The notes under the pieces: model-generated
Told to the model about the DNA's origin: nothing
The model's database searches: none
The model's input: only the letters and a program-made list of their open reading frames with translations
Part shown: positions 1-8,528 of the stretch, in pieces
Layout: every line of letters begins with the position of its first letter
How positions within the stretch are numbered: position 1 is the stretch's first letter
Made by a program: the position numbers and the translations under genes
DNA from: Psychromarinibacter halotolerans
GTDB lineage: Bacteria; Pseudomonadota; Alphaproteobacteria; Rhodobacterales; Rhodobacteraceae
Direction: 5' to 3'
DNA length: 64,000 bases
Assembly (NCBI RefSeq): GCF_029168315.1
Contig: NZ_JARGYD010000013.1
Coordinates: 5,215 to 69,214 of the forward strand

Positions 1-2
1 TC

Positions 3-170
3 ATCAACTGGGCGCAGAACGCCGAGATCTTCCGCGACATCGGTTATGCGTTCCGCGTGACCTTCATGAACAAGTGCGACGAACTGGAACGCGAAACCGT
101 GGCCGAGTTCTACCAGCGCTGCTTTGACGAAGAACTGCCGGAAAGCGCCGCGTCCGTCGCGATCGCCTGA
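3..170 (+). CDS. cobS: Cobaltochelatase subunit CobS, C-terminal end (partial)
   Basis: The window opens inside this gene; only the last 55 codons are present. The residues (INWAQNAEIFRD...FYQRCFDEELPES) match the end of CobS, the AAA+ ATPase subunit of the aerobic cobaltochelatase, which works with CobT and CobN to insert Co2+ into hydrogenobyrinic acid a,c-diamide during cobalamin synthesis. The ATPase motifs lie upstream of the window. cobT follows about 630 bp downstream on the same strand, the usual order in Rhodobacteraceae. A strong terminator follows directly, so cobS and cobT may be separate transcripts. Confidence 0.88.
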   Translation: MNWAQNAEIFRDIGYAFRVTFMNKCDELERETVAEFYQRCFDEELPESAASVAIA

Positions 171-180
171 TCCTGCTTTT

Positions 181-202
181 CTGACAGACTGACAGACTGA
201 CA
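181..202. repeat. Short tandem repeat (8-bp unit)
   Basis: The unit CTGACAGA is repeated 2.75 times between the cobS stop and its terminator. It is probably a minor slippage repeat; no function can be assigned. Confidence 0.6.
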
Positions 203-232
203 AAGCCCGGGCCGCCGCGCCCGGGCTTTTTC
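202..232 (+). terminator. Rho-independent terminator after cobS
   Basis: A perfect 11-bp stem (AAAGCCCGGGC at 202-212 pairing with 219-229) has a 5-nt loop and is followed by a T tract (227-231). It lies 32 bp after the cobS stop codon. Confidence 0.9.
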
Positions 233-364
233 GTTGCGGTGCGTCCCGCGCCGAACCTTTACCCGCCCGAAATCCGCTTCTGCTAGACACCGCCCCGCGC
301 CGGCGAAATCCGGTCCAATACTTGCCTAATTGATCGGCAATATTCTTGGGGTAAGGTGTATTTA

Positions 365-763
365 ATGAGCGGAATGAAAACACAGGCCACCCTGTGGACA
401 GTGCTGCTCTTGCTGTTGCTGTCCCCTTTGAAGGCCCGCGCCCTCGACGCGGCGGACCTGACGCGCGAATTCGCGAACTGCACCGGCCGCTACTCTGCAC
501 AGATGGAACACCACTGGCTGGTGAAAGCCGGCGACGAAAACCCGGCAGAACGACGGCGCAATTCCTTCGCCGCGATGCTGGACGCCGTCCGACCGCCGGA
601 CACGGGCCGCACCATCCTTGCGTGGCGGATCGAAGCGAAGGCCGCGCAGGCGGCGCTTTTGCTGACCGCGACCTTCGGGACCGACCCCGCGCGCCGCGCG
701 GCGGCCGCCACCCATGCCCGCGACCACATCGCGCGCTGCGACCAGCTGATGCTTGGCGACTGA
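365..763 (+). CDS. Small secreted protein of unknown function between cobS and cobT
   Basis: This 132-residue protein has a short positive N-terminus, a leucine-rich hydrophobic stretch and an Ala-Arg-Ala site, which together look like a Sec signal peptide ending near residue 23. The mature part is charged and helical, with two cysteines that could form a disulfide in the periplasm. The start at 365 is preferred because GGGGTAAGG (348-356) lies 8 nt upstream; GTG at 356 and ATG at 374 are alternatives. It sits between two cobaltochelatase genes, but nothing in it indicates a cobalamin role. I do not recognise the family. Confidence 0.65.
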   Translation: MSGMKTQATLWTVLLLLLLSPLKARALDAADLTREFANCTGRYSAQMEHHWLVKAGDENPAERRRNSFAAMLDAVRPPDTGRTILAWRIEAKAAQAALLLTATFGTDPARRAAAATHARDHIARCDQLMLGD

Positions 764-805
764 TTCCGCCTTGCGTTCGGGCCGTATCGGGCCGATGTAT
801 CAGGC

Positions 806-2683
806 ATGAAGAAGCCTAACGACAACCCGGCAGATCCCTTCAAGAAGGCCCTCGCAGAGGCGACCCGCGTGATGGCGGACGACCCTGAACTGGGCGTCAC
901 CTACTCGGTCGACCCGCCGGGGCTGGGCAACGATTCCGTGCGCCTGCCGCAGATCAGCCGCCGCATGACCAAGCAAGAGGTCCTGCTGGCCCGTGGCACC
1001 GCCGACGCCTATGCGCTGAAGCTGCGGCACCACGACGCGAAGACGCACAACCGCTATTCCCCGCAGGGCCAGATGGCCCGCGACTTGTACGAATCGATGG
1101 AGACTGCGCGCTGCGAAGCCGTGGGCGCGATCACCATGCCCGGCACCGCGTCGAACATCGACGCCAAGATCGCCAACGAGGCAGAGCGCCGTGGCTATGC
1201 CGGCCTGACCGAGGCGTCCGACGCGCCGCTGGCCGTCGCCGCTGGCTACCTGATCCGTCACCTCGCCACCGGGCGCCCGCTGCCGCCGGGTGCGGACAAC
1301 GTGATGAACCTGTGGCGCAACTTCATCGAGGAACAGGCCGCCGACACGCTTGGCAACCTTGAAGAAACGCTGAAGGACCAAACCGCCTTCGCGAAGTTCT
1401 CGCGCCGCATCATCGAGGATCTCGGCTACGGCGATCAGCTGGGCGACGACCCCGACGACGTCTCCGAGGACCAAGAGGACGAGGCAAGCTCGGACGAACA
1501 GGAAGAAGAACCGGATTCCTCCGGCTCGGAAGACGACCAGTCCGACGAGAACGACGAGGCCGCGCCCGAGCAAAGCCAGGAAGAACAGATGGACGCCGCC
1601 GAGGCGCAGGTGTCCGCTGAAGAGCTTGAAGACATGGACATGTCGGAGGAGACGGAGATGCCCGAGGGCGACATGCCCCTCGAACCTCCGCCGCCGCCGC
1701 CCCATTCCGAGGCCGACCCCGGCTATAAGGTGTTCACCACCGCCCACGACGAGGAAATCCGCGCCGAAGAACTGGCCGAGCCGCAGGAACTGGAACGGCT
1801 GCGCGCCTATCTCGATCAGCAGCTGGAGCCGCTGAAAGGCGCCGTGTCCCGGCTGGCCAACAAGCTGCAACGGCGGCTTCAGGCGCAGCAGAACCGCAGC
1901 TGGGAATTCGATCTGGAAGAAGGCACGCTGGACGCCGGGCGGCTGGCGCGCGTGGTGGCGAACCCGACGACGCCCCTGTCCTTCAAGACCGAGAAGGACA
2001 CCGAATTCCGCGACACCGTGGTGACGCTGCTGCTGGACAACTCTGGTTCGATGCGCGGGCGGCCGATCTCGATCGCCGCGATCTGCGCCGACGTGCTGGC
2101 GCGAACGCTGGAACGCTGCGACGTGAAGGTCGAGATCCTCGGCTTCACCACCCGCGCGTGGAAGGGCGGACAAAGCCGCGAGGACTGGCTGAACGCCGGC
2201 CGCGAACAGGGTCCGGGCCGTCTGAACGACTTGCGCCACATCATCTACAAGTCCGCCGACGCGCCGTGGCGCCGGTCGCGCGACAATCTTGGCCTGATGA
2301 TGAAGGAAGGCCTGCTGAAAGAGAACATCGACGGCGAGGCGCTGGAATGGGCGCACCGCCGGGTGGCCTACCGCCCCGAGGCGCGGAAGATCCTGATGGT
2401 GATCTCGGACGGCGCGCCGGTCGACGACTCGACCCTGTCGGTCAACCCGGCCAACTATCTTGAAAAGCACCTGCGCGACGTGATCGCGATGGTCGAAAAG
2501 CGCAAGCAGGTCGAACTGCTGGCCATCGGCATCGGCCACGACGTGACCCGCTACTATGACCGCGCCGTGACCATCACCGACGTGGAACAGCTGGCTGGCG
2601 CGATGACCGAGCAACTGGCCAGCCTGTTCGACAGCGACCCGCGCGCCCGCGCGCGGATCATGGGCATCCGCAAGGCGTCCTGA
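806..2683 (+). CDS. cobT: Cobaltochelatase subunit CobT
   Basis: CobT, 625 residues, partners with the AAA+ subunit CobS and the large subunit CobN in aerobic cobalt insertion into the corrin ring. An N-terminal helical CobT domain (about 1-210) is followed by a very acidic linker rich in Asp, Glu and Ser (about 212-290), a run of prolines near residue 293, and a C-terminal von Willebrand factor A domain with the MIDAS motif DNSGSM at about 411-416. The length and domain order are normal for the family. It follows the secreted protein by 42 bp. The acidic linker is expected, not anomalous. Confidence 0.95.
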   Translation: MKKPNDNPADPFKKALAEATRVMADDPELGVTYSVDPPGLGNDSVRLPQISRRMTKQEVLLARGTADAYALKLRHHDAKTHNRYSPQGQMARDLYESMETARCEAVGAITMPGTASNIDAKIANEAERRGYAGLTEASDAPLAVAAGYLIRHLATGRPLPPGADNVMNLWRNFIEEQAADTLGNLEETLKDQTAFAKFSRRIIEDLGYGDQLGDDPDDVSEDQEDEASSDEQEEEPDSSGSEDDQSDENDEAAPEQSQEEQMDAAEAQVSAEELEDMDMSEETEMPEGDMPLEPPPPPPHSEADPGYKVFTTAHDEEIRAEELAEPQELERLRAYLDQQLEPLKGAVSRLANKLQRRLQAQQNRSWEFDLEEGTLDAGRLARVVANPTTPLSFKTEKDTEFRDTVVTLLLDNSGSMRGRPISIAAICADVLARTLERCDVKVEILGFTTRAWKGGQSREDWLNAGREQGPGRLNDLRHIIYKSADAPWRRSRDNLGLMMKEGLLKENIDGEALEWAHRRVAYRPEARKILMVISDGAPVDDSTLSVNPANYLEKHLRDVIAMVEKRKQVELLAIGIGHDVTRYYDRAVTITDVEQLAGAMTEQLASLFDSDPRARARIMGIRKAS

Positions 2684-2844
2684 CCCCGCGCCGTCCGCGA
2701 CATCCATAAGGCCCCCGCCCCCCCGGCGGCGGCCCACTCATCCCTTTCGGCTGGCCCCGGTGCGTCCTTCGACGCCATCGGGGCCGCGCCTCTGGCATCT
2801 GCCGCAACGATTGGGCAGACTCGCCTCAAATCACAGGAGCCCCC

Positions 2845-4671
2845 ATGTTCCAGACCTTCGACACCACCAGTTCCCCCGAACAGGGCCCGCCCCGTCTGGC
2901 CGCCCTGCGCCAAGAGATCGCGGCAGAGGGCCTGGACGGGTTCATCGTGCCGCTGGCCGACCAGCATCAGGGCGAATACGTCGCCGCCTGCGACAAGCGG
3001 CTGGAATGGCTGACCGGCTTCACCGGCTCGGCGGGGTTCTGCGTCGCACTTGCCGACCGCGCCGGTGTCTTCGTCGACGGCCGTTACCGGGTGCAGGTCA
3101 AGGCGCAGATCGCACCGGATTTCACGCCCGTCGACTGGCCCGAGACCAAGCTGGGCGACTGGCTTGCCGCGTCGCTGCCCGACGGTGGCCGCGTCGGGTT
3201 CGACCCGTGGCTGCATACGCTGGGCGAGATCGAGGCGGTCGAGGCTCGGCTGAAGGGCACCGGGATCGAGCTGGTGGAAAGCGACAACCTTGTGGACCGC
3301 ATCTGGCCCGACCGCCCCGACCGCCCGTGCAAACCGGTAACGCGCTATCCCGACGACATGGCGGGCGAAACGGACGCCGAAAAGCGCGGCAGGCTGGCCG
3401 CCGCCCTGCGCGAGGCGGGGCAGCAGGCCGCCGTGCTGACGCTGCCGGACTCGATCTGCTGGCTACTGAACGTGCGCGGCTCGGACATCCCCCGCAACCC
3501 GGTGGTGCAGGCTTTCGCCATCCTGCACGACGATGGCAAGGTGCAGATCTTCTCGGACGAGACGAAGTTCCGCGTGCTGGCCGAGGCACAGGCCGACGAC
3601 GATGCGATCGACATCGCCCCGTGGGACGCGTTCGAACCCGTCCTGACCCAACTGGACGGCCCGGTGCGCGTCGACAAGTCCACCGCGCCGCTGGCGGTCA
3701 CCCGGGCGCTGCAGTCGGCGGACATCACGATCGCCCTTGCGGACGATCCCTGCATCCTGCCCAAGGCGTGCAAGAACCCGATCGAACTGACCTCGGCCCG
3801 CGCCGCGCACCTGCGCGATGCCGCGGCGATGTGCGAGTTCCTCGCGTGGCTCGACGCCGAGGCAGCGAAGCTGGTGGGCGGGACTGGCGACGGCCTGACC
3901 GAAACGCAGGTGGTGCAGGCGCTGGAAGGCTACCGGCGCGCGACCAACGCCCTGCAAGAGATCAGCTTCGACACGATCTGCGGGTCGGGCCCCAACGGCG
4001 CCATCGTGCATTACCGCGTGACCGAACAGACGGACCGCGCGCTGGCGGCGGGCGAGTTGCTGCTGGTCGACAGCGGCGGCCAGTACCTTGACGGCACCAC
4101 GGACATCACCCGTACCGTTGCCATCGGCACGCCCACCGACGAACAGCGCGCCTGCTTCACGCGGGTGCTGAAAGGCATGATCGCGATTTCGCAGGCCCGC
4201 TGGCCCAAGGGCCGCTCGGGGCACGATCTGGACGCGCTGGCCCGCATCGCACTGTGGCGCGCCGGGCTGGACTATGACCACGGCACCGGCCACGGCGTCG
4301 GCCAGTACCTGTCGGTGCACGAAGGCCCCGCCCGGCTAAGCCGCGTGTCCGACATCGCCCTGCAACCGGGCATGGTCCTGTCGAACGAACCGGGCTATTA
4401 CCGCGAGGGCGCCTTCGGCATCCGGATCGAGAACCTGATCGCCGTGCAAGAGGCCCCGGCCCTGCCCGGCGGCGACGCCCATCGCGCGATGCTGGACTTC
4501 GAGACGCTGACCTATGTCCCCATCGACCTGTCGCTGGTCGACGCCGATCTTCTGGACCGCGACGAACGCGACTGGCTGAACGCCTACCACGCGGAATGCC
4601 ATGCGCGGCTGGCGGACAGGGTGTCGGACACGGCGGCGGACTGGCTGGCCCGGGCGACCAAAGCGATTTGA
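2845..4671 (+). CDS. pepP: Aminopeptidase P family protein (Xaa-Pro aminopeptidase, M24)
   Basis: This cytoplasmic metallopeptidase removes N-terminal residues preceding proline. At 608 residues it is the long three-domain form: two creatinase-like N-terminal domains (about 1-310), then the pita-bread M24 domain (about 320-545) and a short C-terminal extension. The expected metal ligands are all visible: Asp409 and Asp420 (in VDSGGQY and TTDITRT), His483 (GTGHGVG), Glu515 (NEPGYY) and Glu529. CAGGAG lies upstream of the ATG with good spacing. It appears to be transcribed alone or with the DUF427 gene downstream. Confidence 0.93.
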   Translation: MFQTFDTTSSPEQGPPRLAALRQEIAAEGLDGFIVPLADQHQGEYVAACDKRLEWLTGFTGSAGFCVALADRAGVFVDGRYRVQVKAQIAPDFTPVDWPETKLGDWLAASLPDGGRVGFDPWLHTLGEIEAVEARLKGTGIELVESDNLVDRIWPDRPDRPCKPVTRYPDDMAGETDAEKRGRLAAALREAGQQAAVLTLPDSICWLLNVRGSDIPRNPVVQAFAILHDDGKVQIFSDETKFRVLAEAQADDDAIDIAPWDAFEPVLTQLDGPVRVDKSTAPLAVTRALQSADITIALADDPCILPKACKNPIELTSARAAHLRDAAAMCEFLAWLDAEAAKLVGGTGDGLTETQVVQALEGYRRATNALQEISFDTICGSGPNGAIVHYRVTEQTDRALAAGELLLVDSGGQYLDGTTDITRTVAIGTPTDEQRACFTRVLKGMIAISQARWPKGRSGHDLDALARIALWRAGLDYDHGTGHGVGQYLSVHEGPARLSRVSDIALQPGMVLSNEPGYYREGAFGIRIENLIAVQEAPALPGGDAHRAMLDFETLTYVPIDLSLVDADLLDRDERDWLNAYHAECHARLADRVSDTAADWLARATKAI

Positions 4672-4735
4672 GATGTTGTTGTTACCGGAGCGGTGCTACA
4701 ACCGCCCGAACATAAGACGCAGGGGACGGACGAAC

Positions 4736-5077
4736 ATGACAAGCCACATCAAGACCCGCCGCGCGACGGGCACCTGGGTGGTCCGCGCAGGCGGCGCGGT
4801 CCTTGGCGAAAGCGCCAACGCGGTGGAACTGACCGAGGGCGACTATCCCGCGGTGATCTACTTCCCGCGCGAAGATCTTGCGATGGCGTTCCTCGACCCG
4901 TCCGAGACCCGGTCGACCTGCCCCTACAAGGGCGACGCGACCTACTACACCATCCAAGCCAAAAGCGGCCCGATCCCGGACGCGGCATGGAGCTACGAAA
5001 CCCCGAAAGAGGGTCTTGAGGCGATTGCCGGTCACCTTGCCTTCTACACCGACCGGGTGGCGGTCGAGCAGCTTTAA
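4736..5077 (+). CDS. DUF427 domain-containing protein
   Basis: This 113-residue cytoplasmic protein has the compact beta fold signature of DUF427: a VVRAGGAVLGES segment near the start, then VIYFPREDL, a conserved TxCPYKGDATYYT block near residue 63, and an AWSYETP segment. DUF427 proteins are widespread in Rhodobacteraceae but their biochemical role is not established. The start at 4736 is chosen because homologues begin about ten residues before the first beta strand; longer upstream readings are not supported. Confidence 0.85.
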   Translation: MTSHIKTRRATGTWVVRAGGAVLGESANAVELTEGDYPAVIYFPREDLAMAFLDPSETRSTCPYKGDATYYTIQAKSGPIPDAAWSYETPKEGLEAIAGHLAFYTDRVAVEQL

Positions 5078-5098
5078 AGCTGCGATGACCGGGAAGAA

Positions 5099-5163
5099 CG
5101 GGGGCGCTGCCCCCTCTGCGCCTGCGGCGCATTCACCCCCGGGATATTTCTGGACAGAAGAAG
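5099..5163 (-). repeat. Dispersed intergenic repeat, family A, copy 1
   Basis: Read on the minus strand, this holds CTTCTTCTGTCC followed by RGAAATATCCCGGGGG (5136-5163). A GC-rich part then folds into two small hairpins (TGCGCC/GGCGCA and GGGGGC/GCCCCC, 5099-5130). The same core recurs at 8445-8504. It lies between the convergent DUF427 gene and ribD, so it may also act as a shared transcription stop. It resembles an extragenic palindromic element. Confidence 0.7.
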
Positions 5164-5185
5164 ACCGGGCGCGGGGCAAAGCTTA

Positions 5186-6283
5186 TCAGGCCCGGCGCTC
5201 CCAGACGTGCATAGCGTCGGGGCCGACCTGACGCGTCTGCGCCAGCACGAAACGGGGTGCGTCGGCCAGCCGGTCGACCCCCATCGCACCAAGCGCCGGG
5301 CGGCCCTCGGCCCCAAGCGCCAGCCCGGCCTGAAAGGTCACAAGCCGGTCGACAAGGTCGCCGGCCAGCAACGAGGCCGCCAGCGCGCCGCCGCCCTCGC
5401 AGAAGACGCGGGTGATCCCGGCCTCGGCCAGCGCATCCAGCGCCGCCGCCGGGTCGATCTGCCGGGCGCGGCCCGTGTCCAGCGGGATCAGGCGCGCGCC
5501 CAGCCCCTCCCAAGCCGCCGTCAGGTCGGGGCTGGCGTCGCCGCCGTGGCACAGCCAGACCGGCACCTCGCGCGCGGTGCGGGCCAGCCGCCCGTCCAGA
5601 GGCAGGTCGAGATGGCGCGACCAGACCACCCGCACCGGCTGGCGCACCGGGCCGAAGCCCCGCACGGTCAGGTCCGGATCGTCGGTGCGCGCCGTACCGC
5701 CGCCCACAAGCACTGCGTCGTGTTCAAGCCGCATCCCGTGAACCAGCCGCCGCGCGGCGGGCCCGGTGATCCAGCGGCTTTCCCCGGTCGCCGTGGCGAT
5801 CCGCCCGTCCAGCGAGGTGGCCAGCTTCAGCGTCAGCAGCGGCCTGCCGCGCCGGACCCGGTGAAGGAACCCCGCCTGCTGGCGCTGTGCCTCGGTGCGC
5901 ATCACGTCTGTTGTCACCGCGATCCCCGCCGCCCGCAGGCGCGCGATGCCGCCGCCGTCGACACGCGGGTCCGGGTCCTGCAGCGCCACCACCACGCGGG
6001 TCACGCCCGCGGCGATCAGCGCGTCGGCGCAGGGCGGCGTCTGTCCGTGGTGGGCGCAGGGTTCAAGGGTGACGTAAGCGGTGGCGCCACGCGCCGCCGG
6101 ACCGGCCGCAGCCAGCGCCATCGCCTCGGCATGGGGGCGGCCGCCCGGCTGGGTCCAGCCGCGCGCGATCACCCGCCCCTCTTTCACCAGCACGCAGCCG
6201 ACGGCGGGGTTGGGCCATGTGTTGCCAAGCCCCCGCGCCGCCAGCGACAGCGCGTGGCGCATGTGCCGAAGGTCGTCGCTCAT
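5186..6283 (-). CDS. ribD: Bifunctional riboflavin biosynthesis deaminase/reductase RibD
   Basis: RibD catalyses deamination and then side-chain reduction of the pyrimidine intermediate made from GTP in riboflavin synthesis. The N-terminal deaminase (about 1-145) shows the zinc site His51-Ala-Glu53 with Cys76 and Cys85 (LEPCAHHGQTPPC). The C-terminal reductase (about 146-365) has TLKLATSLDGRIA and a GGGALAASLL segment near the end. Its 365 residues are typical. It lies 29 bp downstream of nrdR, the usual alphaproteobacterial arrangement; I saw no FMN riboswitch ahead of the pair. Confidence 0.95.
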   Translation of the reverse strand: MSDDLRHMRHALSLAARGLGNTWPNPAVGCVLVKEGRVIARGWTQPGGRPHAEAMALAAAGPAARGATAYVTLEPCAHHGQTPPCADALIAAGVTRVVVALQDPDPRVDGGGIARLRAAGIAVTTDVMRTEAQRQQAGFLHRVRRGRPLLTLKLATSLDGRIATATGESRWITGPAARRLVHGMRLEHDAVLVGGGTARTDDPDLTVRGFGPVRQPVRVVWSRHLDLPLDGRLARTAREVPVWLCHGGDASPDLTAAWEGLGARLIPLDTGRARQIDPAAALDALAEAGITRVFCEGGGALAASLLAGDLVDRLVTFQAGLALGAEGRPALGAMGVDRLADAPRFVLAQTRQVGPDAMHVWERRA

Positions 6284-6312
6284 ACGTTTCTCACCGCCCC
6301 TCAGGCCGGCGG

Positions 6313-6783
6313 TCAGACCGCATCGGGCGGCAGGTGCGGACGCAGTTCGCTGACGAAATCCTCGAAGTCGTCGGCCGCCTGGAAGTTCTTGTAGACGCTT
6401 GCGAACCGCACGTAGGCCACGGTGTCGATCCGTGCGAGGCTTTCCATCACGATCTCGCCGATGGTCTTGGACGGGATGTCCGTCTCGCCCATCGATTCAA
6501 GCCGCCGGACGATGCCGGAAATCATCTGGTCGATCCGTTCCGGTTCCACCGGGCGCTTCTGCATCGAGATGCGGATCGAGCGTTCCAGCTTGTCGCGGTC
6601 GAAATCCTCGCGGCGGCCGTTGGACTTGATCACCACAAGGTCGCGCAGCTGCACCCGCTCGTAGGTCGTGAACCGTCCGCCGCAGGCAGGGCAGAACCGA
6701 CGCCGCCGGATCGCCACATGGTCCTCGGCCGGGCGCGAGTCCTTCACCTGAGTGTCGATATTTCCGCAAAACGGACAGCGCAT
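6313..6783 (-). CDS. nrdR: Transcriptional repressor NrdR
   Basis: NrdR represses ribonucleotide reductase genes in response to adenine nucleotides. An N-terminal zinc ribbon has Cys3, Cys6, Cys31 and Cys34 with the signature GGRFTTYERV, followed by an ATP-cone domain (about 49-139) containing VIKSNGRREDFDRDKL. The 156-residue length fits the family. It is the first gene of the nrdR-ribD unit. No ribonucleotide reductase gene is in the window, so the targets lie elsewhere. Confidence 0.96.
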   Translation of the reverse strand: MRCPFCGNIDTQVKDSRPAEDHVAIRRRRFCPACGGRFTTYERVQLRDLVVIKSNGRREDFDRDKLERSIRISMQKRPVEPERIDQMISGIVRRLESMGETDIPSKTIGEIVMESLARIDTVAYVRFASVYKNFQAADDFEDFVSELRPHLPPDAV

Positions 6784-6874
6784 GGCCTCTCCATTGATCC
6801 CAGTCCCCGGTTATCCACAGCGACTATAGGGGACCACCGAGGGGTTGGGTAGCCCCCGAAACCGGCCACCGGAT

Positions 6875-7888
6875 TTAGCGAGGCATGTGTTGCCGCTGGG
6901 TTGCTTGCAGCCTGTCCGCCATCTCTGACAGCGGCGCATCAAGGAACTGCTGGTAGGTCATCCGCAGGCTTGGAACCGGCTGACCGGCGATCCGCGCGCG
7001 CCAAGTCTCAAGGAACAAGGGCGCGAAATCGAACCGTCCGCGCAGGATGCGCTCGCGCTCGGCCTCCATCCGGTCCGGCGTCAGCTCGGACCAGTCGGTC
7101 AGCCGCACGACGGGCAGATCGGTGAACAGATCGCGGATCGGCAGATCCTCGACCACGGGAACCGAGCCAAGGATCAGCGCCTCCCATGTGCGGTGGCAGT
7201 CCATGCCACGGCCGCGCGGCGACAGGGTGAAGAAATGCTCGGTCGTGGCCCGCCACGTCTCGGCCCGTGGCAGCGGCGTCGTCTGCCAGTGAAGCGTGGC
7301 GGGATCCAGCCGCGCCTTCATCGCTTCGCGGGCGCTGTTGCCGGTGACGAACTGCCAGTTGGAATAGCCCGTCAGCGCGCGCTGCGCCAACGGACGCCCG
7401 GCCAGACGGATGGCGTCCAGCTCGGCCTCCTGCACCGACGGCGTCGCGGGCGGACCCCAGCCGGGTTTCCGGCCGACCGACAGGGTGTGATAGTCCAGCC
7501 CCAGCGGCACCACCGACATCCGGGCATGGTCCATCGCAAGGTTCTGGGCGTGCCAGTGGCGAAAGCCGGGGTGATACAGCACCGCCTCCAGCACCTCTTT
7601 GCGGATCTGGCCGGGCCGGATGTCCGCGACGCTGTTGCCCGTGACAAGGGTAAAGGCCCCCGTGACGCGCGGCAGAACGCGGGCTGCGAACCGCTCCAGC
7701 AATTCGGGCTGCAGATAGATCGCATCGCCCGGCCGATGCCGGCTGAGAATATCGCGCGGCAACACCGGCATCCGCCCCGGACGCGGCACGCCCCGCGCCG
7801 CGATCCCCTTCAGCAGGCCGAAGTTCGACACGAACCGGCACGCTGTCTCGTCGCCGCTGTAGGTACCGTTGAAACTTGCCCCGGTCAT
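6875..7888 (-). CDS. Exostosin-like glycosyltransferase family protein
   Basis: This 337-residue protein has a C-terminal segment, HRTWEALILGSVPVVEDLPI (about 253-272), typical of exostosin/GT47-like sugar-nucleotide-binding regions in which an Arg and Glu precede a 'LGSVPVV' strand. No signal peptide or membrane segment is visible. The start is set at 7888 because its ATG overlaps the stop of the upstream yjbQ-like gene (ATGA at 7885-7888), indicating translational coupling. The acceptor sugar is unknown. Assignment rests on one motif, so function is tentative. Confidence 0.6.
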   Translation of the reverse strand: MTGASFNGTYSGDETACRFVSNFGLLKGIAARGVPRPGRMPVLPRDILSRHRPGDAIYLQPELLERFAARVLPRVTGAFTLVTGNSVADIRPGQIRKEVLEAVLYHPGFRHWHAQNLAMDHARMSVVPLGLDYHTLSVGRKPGWGPPATPSVQEAELDAIRLAGRPLAQRALTGYSNWQFVTGNSAREAMKARLDPATLHWQTTPLPRAETWRATTEHFFTLSPRGRGMDCHRTWEALILGSVPVVEDLPIRDLFTDLPVVRLTDWSELTPDRMEAERERILRGRFDFAPLFLETWRARIAGQPVPSLRMTYQQFLDAPLSEMADRLQATQRQHMPR

Positions 7889-8313
7889 TGCGCGGACGCC
7901 ACCAGCATCGCCGCCACCTCGCGGCGGTGCGGCCGCGCGCGGTGCTCGACCAGATAGATCCCCTGCCACGTGCCCAGCACCATGCGCCCGTCGATCACCG
8001 GGATCTGCAGGCTGACCGGCAGCACCGACGCCTTCAGATGCGCCGGCATGTCGTCGGGACCTTCGAACACGTGGGTCAGGTAGGACATCGACGGATCGTC
8101 CGCGTCAGGGATCAGCCGCTGCAACCACGCCAGCAGGTCGGTCTGCACATCGGGGTCGGCGTTCTCCTGCACCAGCAGCGAACAACTGGTGTGGCGCACG
8201 AACAGCGTCAGCACGCCGGTCGGCGCGCCGCCCTCGGTCAGCCAGCCCGCGATCTCGCGGGTGAACTCGTACAGGCCCGCCCCGCGGGTCTCGATCCGGA
8301 AACTACTGTGCAC
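7885..8313 (-). CDS. YjbQ/UPF0047 family protein (secondary thiamine-phosphate synthase-like)
   Basis: This is a 142-residue single-domain protein with the family hallmarks: LFVRHTSCSLLVQENADPDV in the first half and the C-terminal LGTWQGIYLVEHR segment, which carries conserved polar residues of the trimeric active site. E. coli YjbQ has a weak thiamine phosphate synthase activity; the true role is unsettled. It is co-transcribed with the glycosyltransferase-like gene through a 4-base overlap. Confidence 0.9.
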   Translation of the reverse strand: MHSSFRIETRGAGLYEFTREIAGWLTEGGAPTGVLTLFVRHTSCSLLVQENADPDVQTDLLAWLQRLIPDADDPSMSYLTHVFEGPDDMPAHLKASVLPVSLQIPVIDGRMVLGTWQGIYLVEHRARPHRREVAAMLVASAQ

Positions 8314-8444
8314 GCACCCAATCCTTCCAACGGGCGGATCATCGGGCCGTTCGTCCGGCTTTGCAACGGGCGGCGCGCGTGACGTTGGTGCCGGGACGAT
8401 CCGCTTTCCTCGCGCCGCCCGCGCCTTACCTGTGCCGTTCCAAC

Positions 8445-8504
8445 CTTCTTCTGTCCGGAAATATCCCGGGGGGAGGCCGAAGGCCGGGGGGCAGAGCCCC
8501 CTGC
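8445..8504 (+). repeat. Dispersed intergenic repeat, family A, copy 2
   Basis: This copy contains CTTCTTCTGTCC then GGAAATATCCCGGGGG (8445-8473), followed by GGCCGAAGGCC and GGGGGGCAGAGCCCCCT, which can form two hairpins. It matches copy 1 (5099-5163, opposite strand) in its core, while the hairpin sequences differ but keep pairing. It lies just upstream of the SDR gene's ribosome-binding site, so it may be in that gene's 5' leader. Confidence 0.7.
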
Positions 8505-8528
8505 CACGTCAGACACAGGAGCAGCGAC

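Noticed and set aside
181..202. CTGACAGA repeat as a regulatory element
   Set aside because: It lies in the short gap between the cobS stop and its terminator and has no plausible target; likely a slippage product.
6284..6312. Possible FMN riboswitch ahead of ribD
   Set aside because: Only 29 bp separate nrdR and ribD, too short, and the region before nrdR shows no RFN-element pattern.
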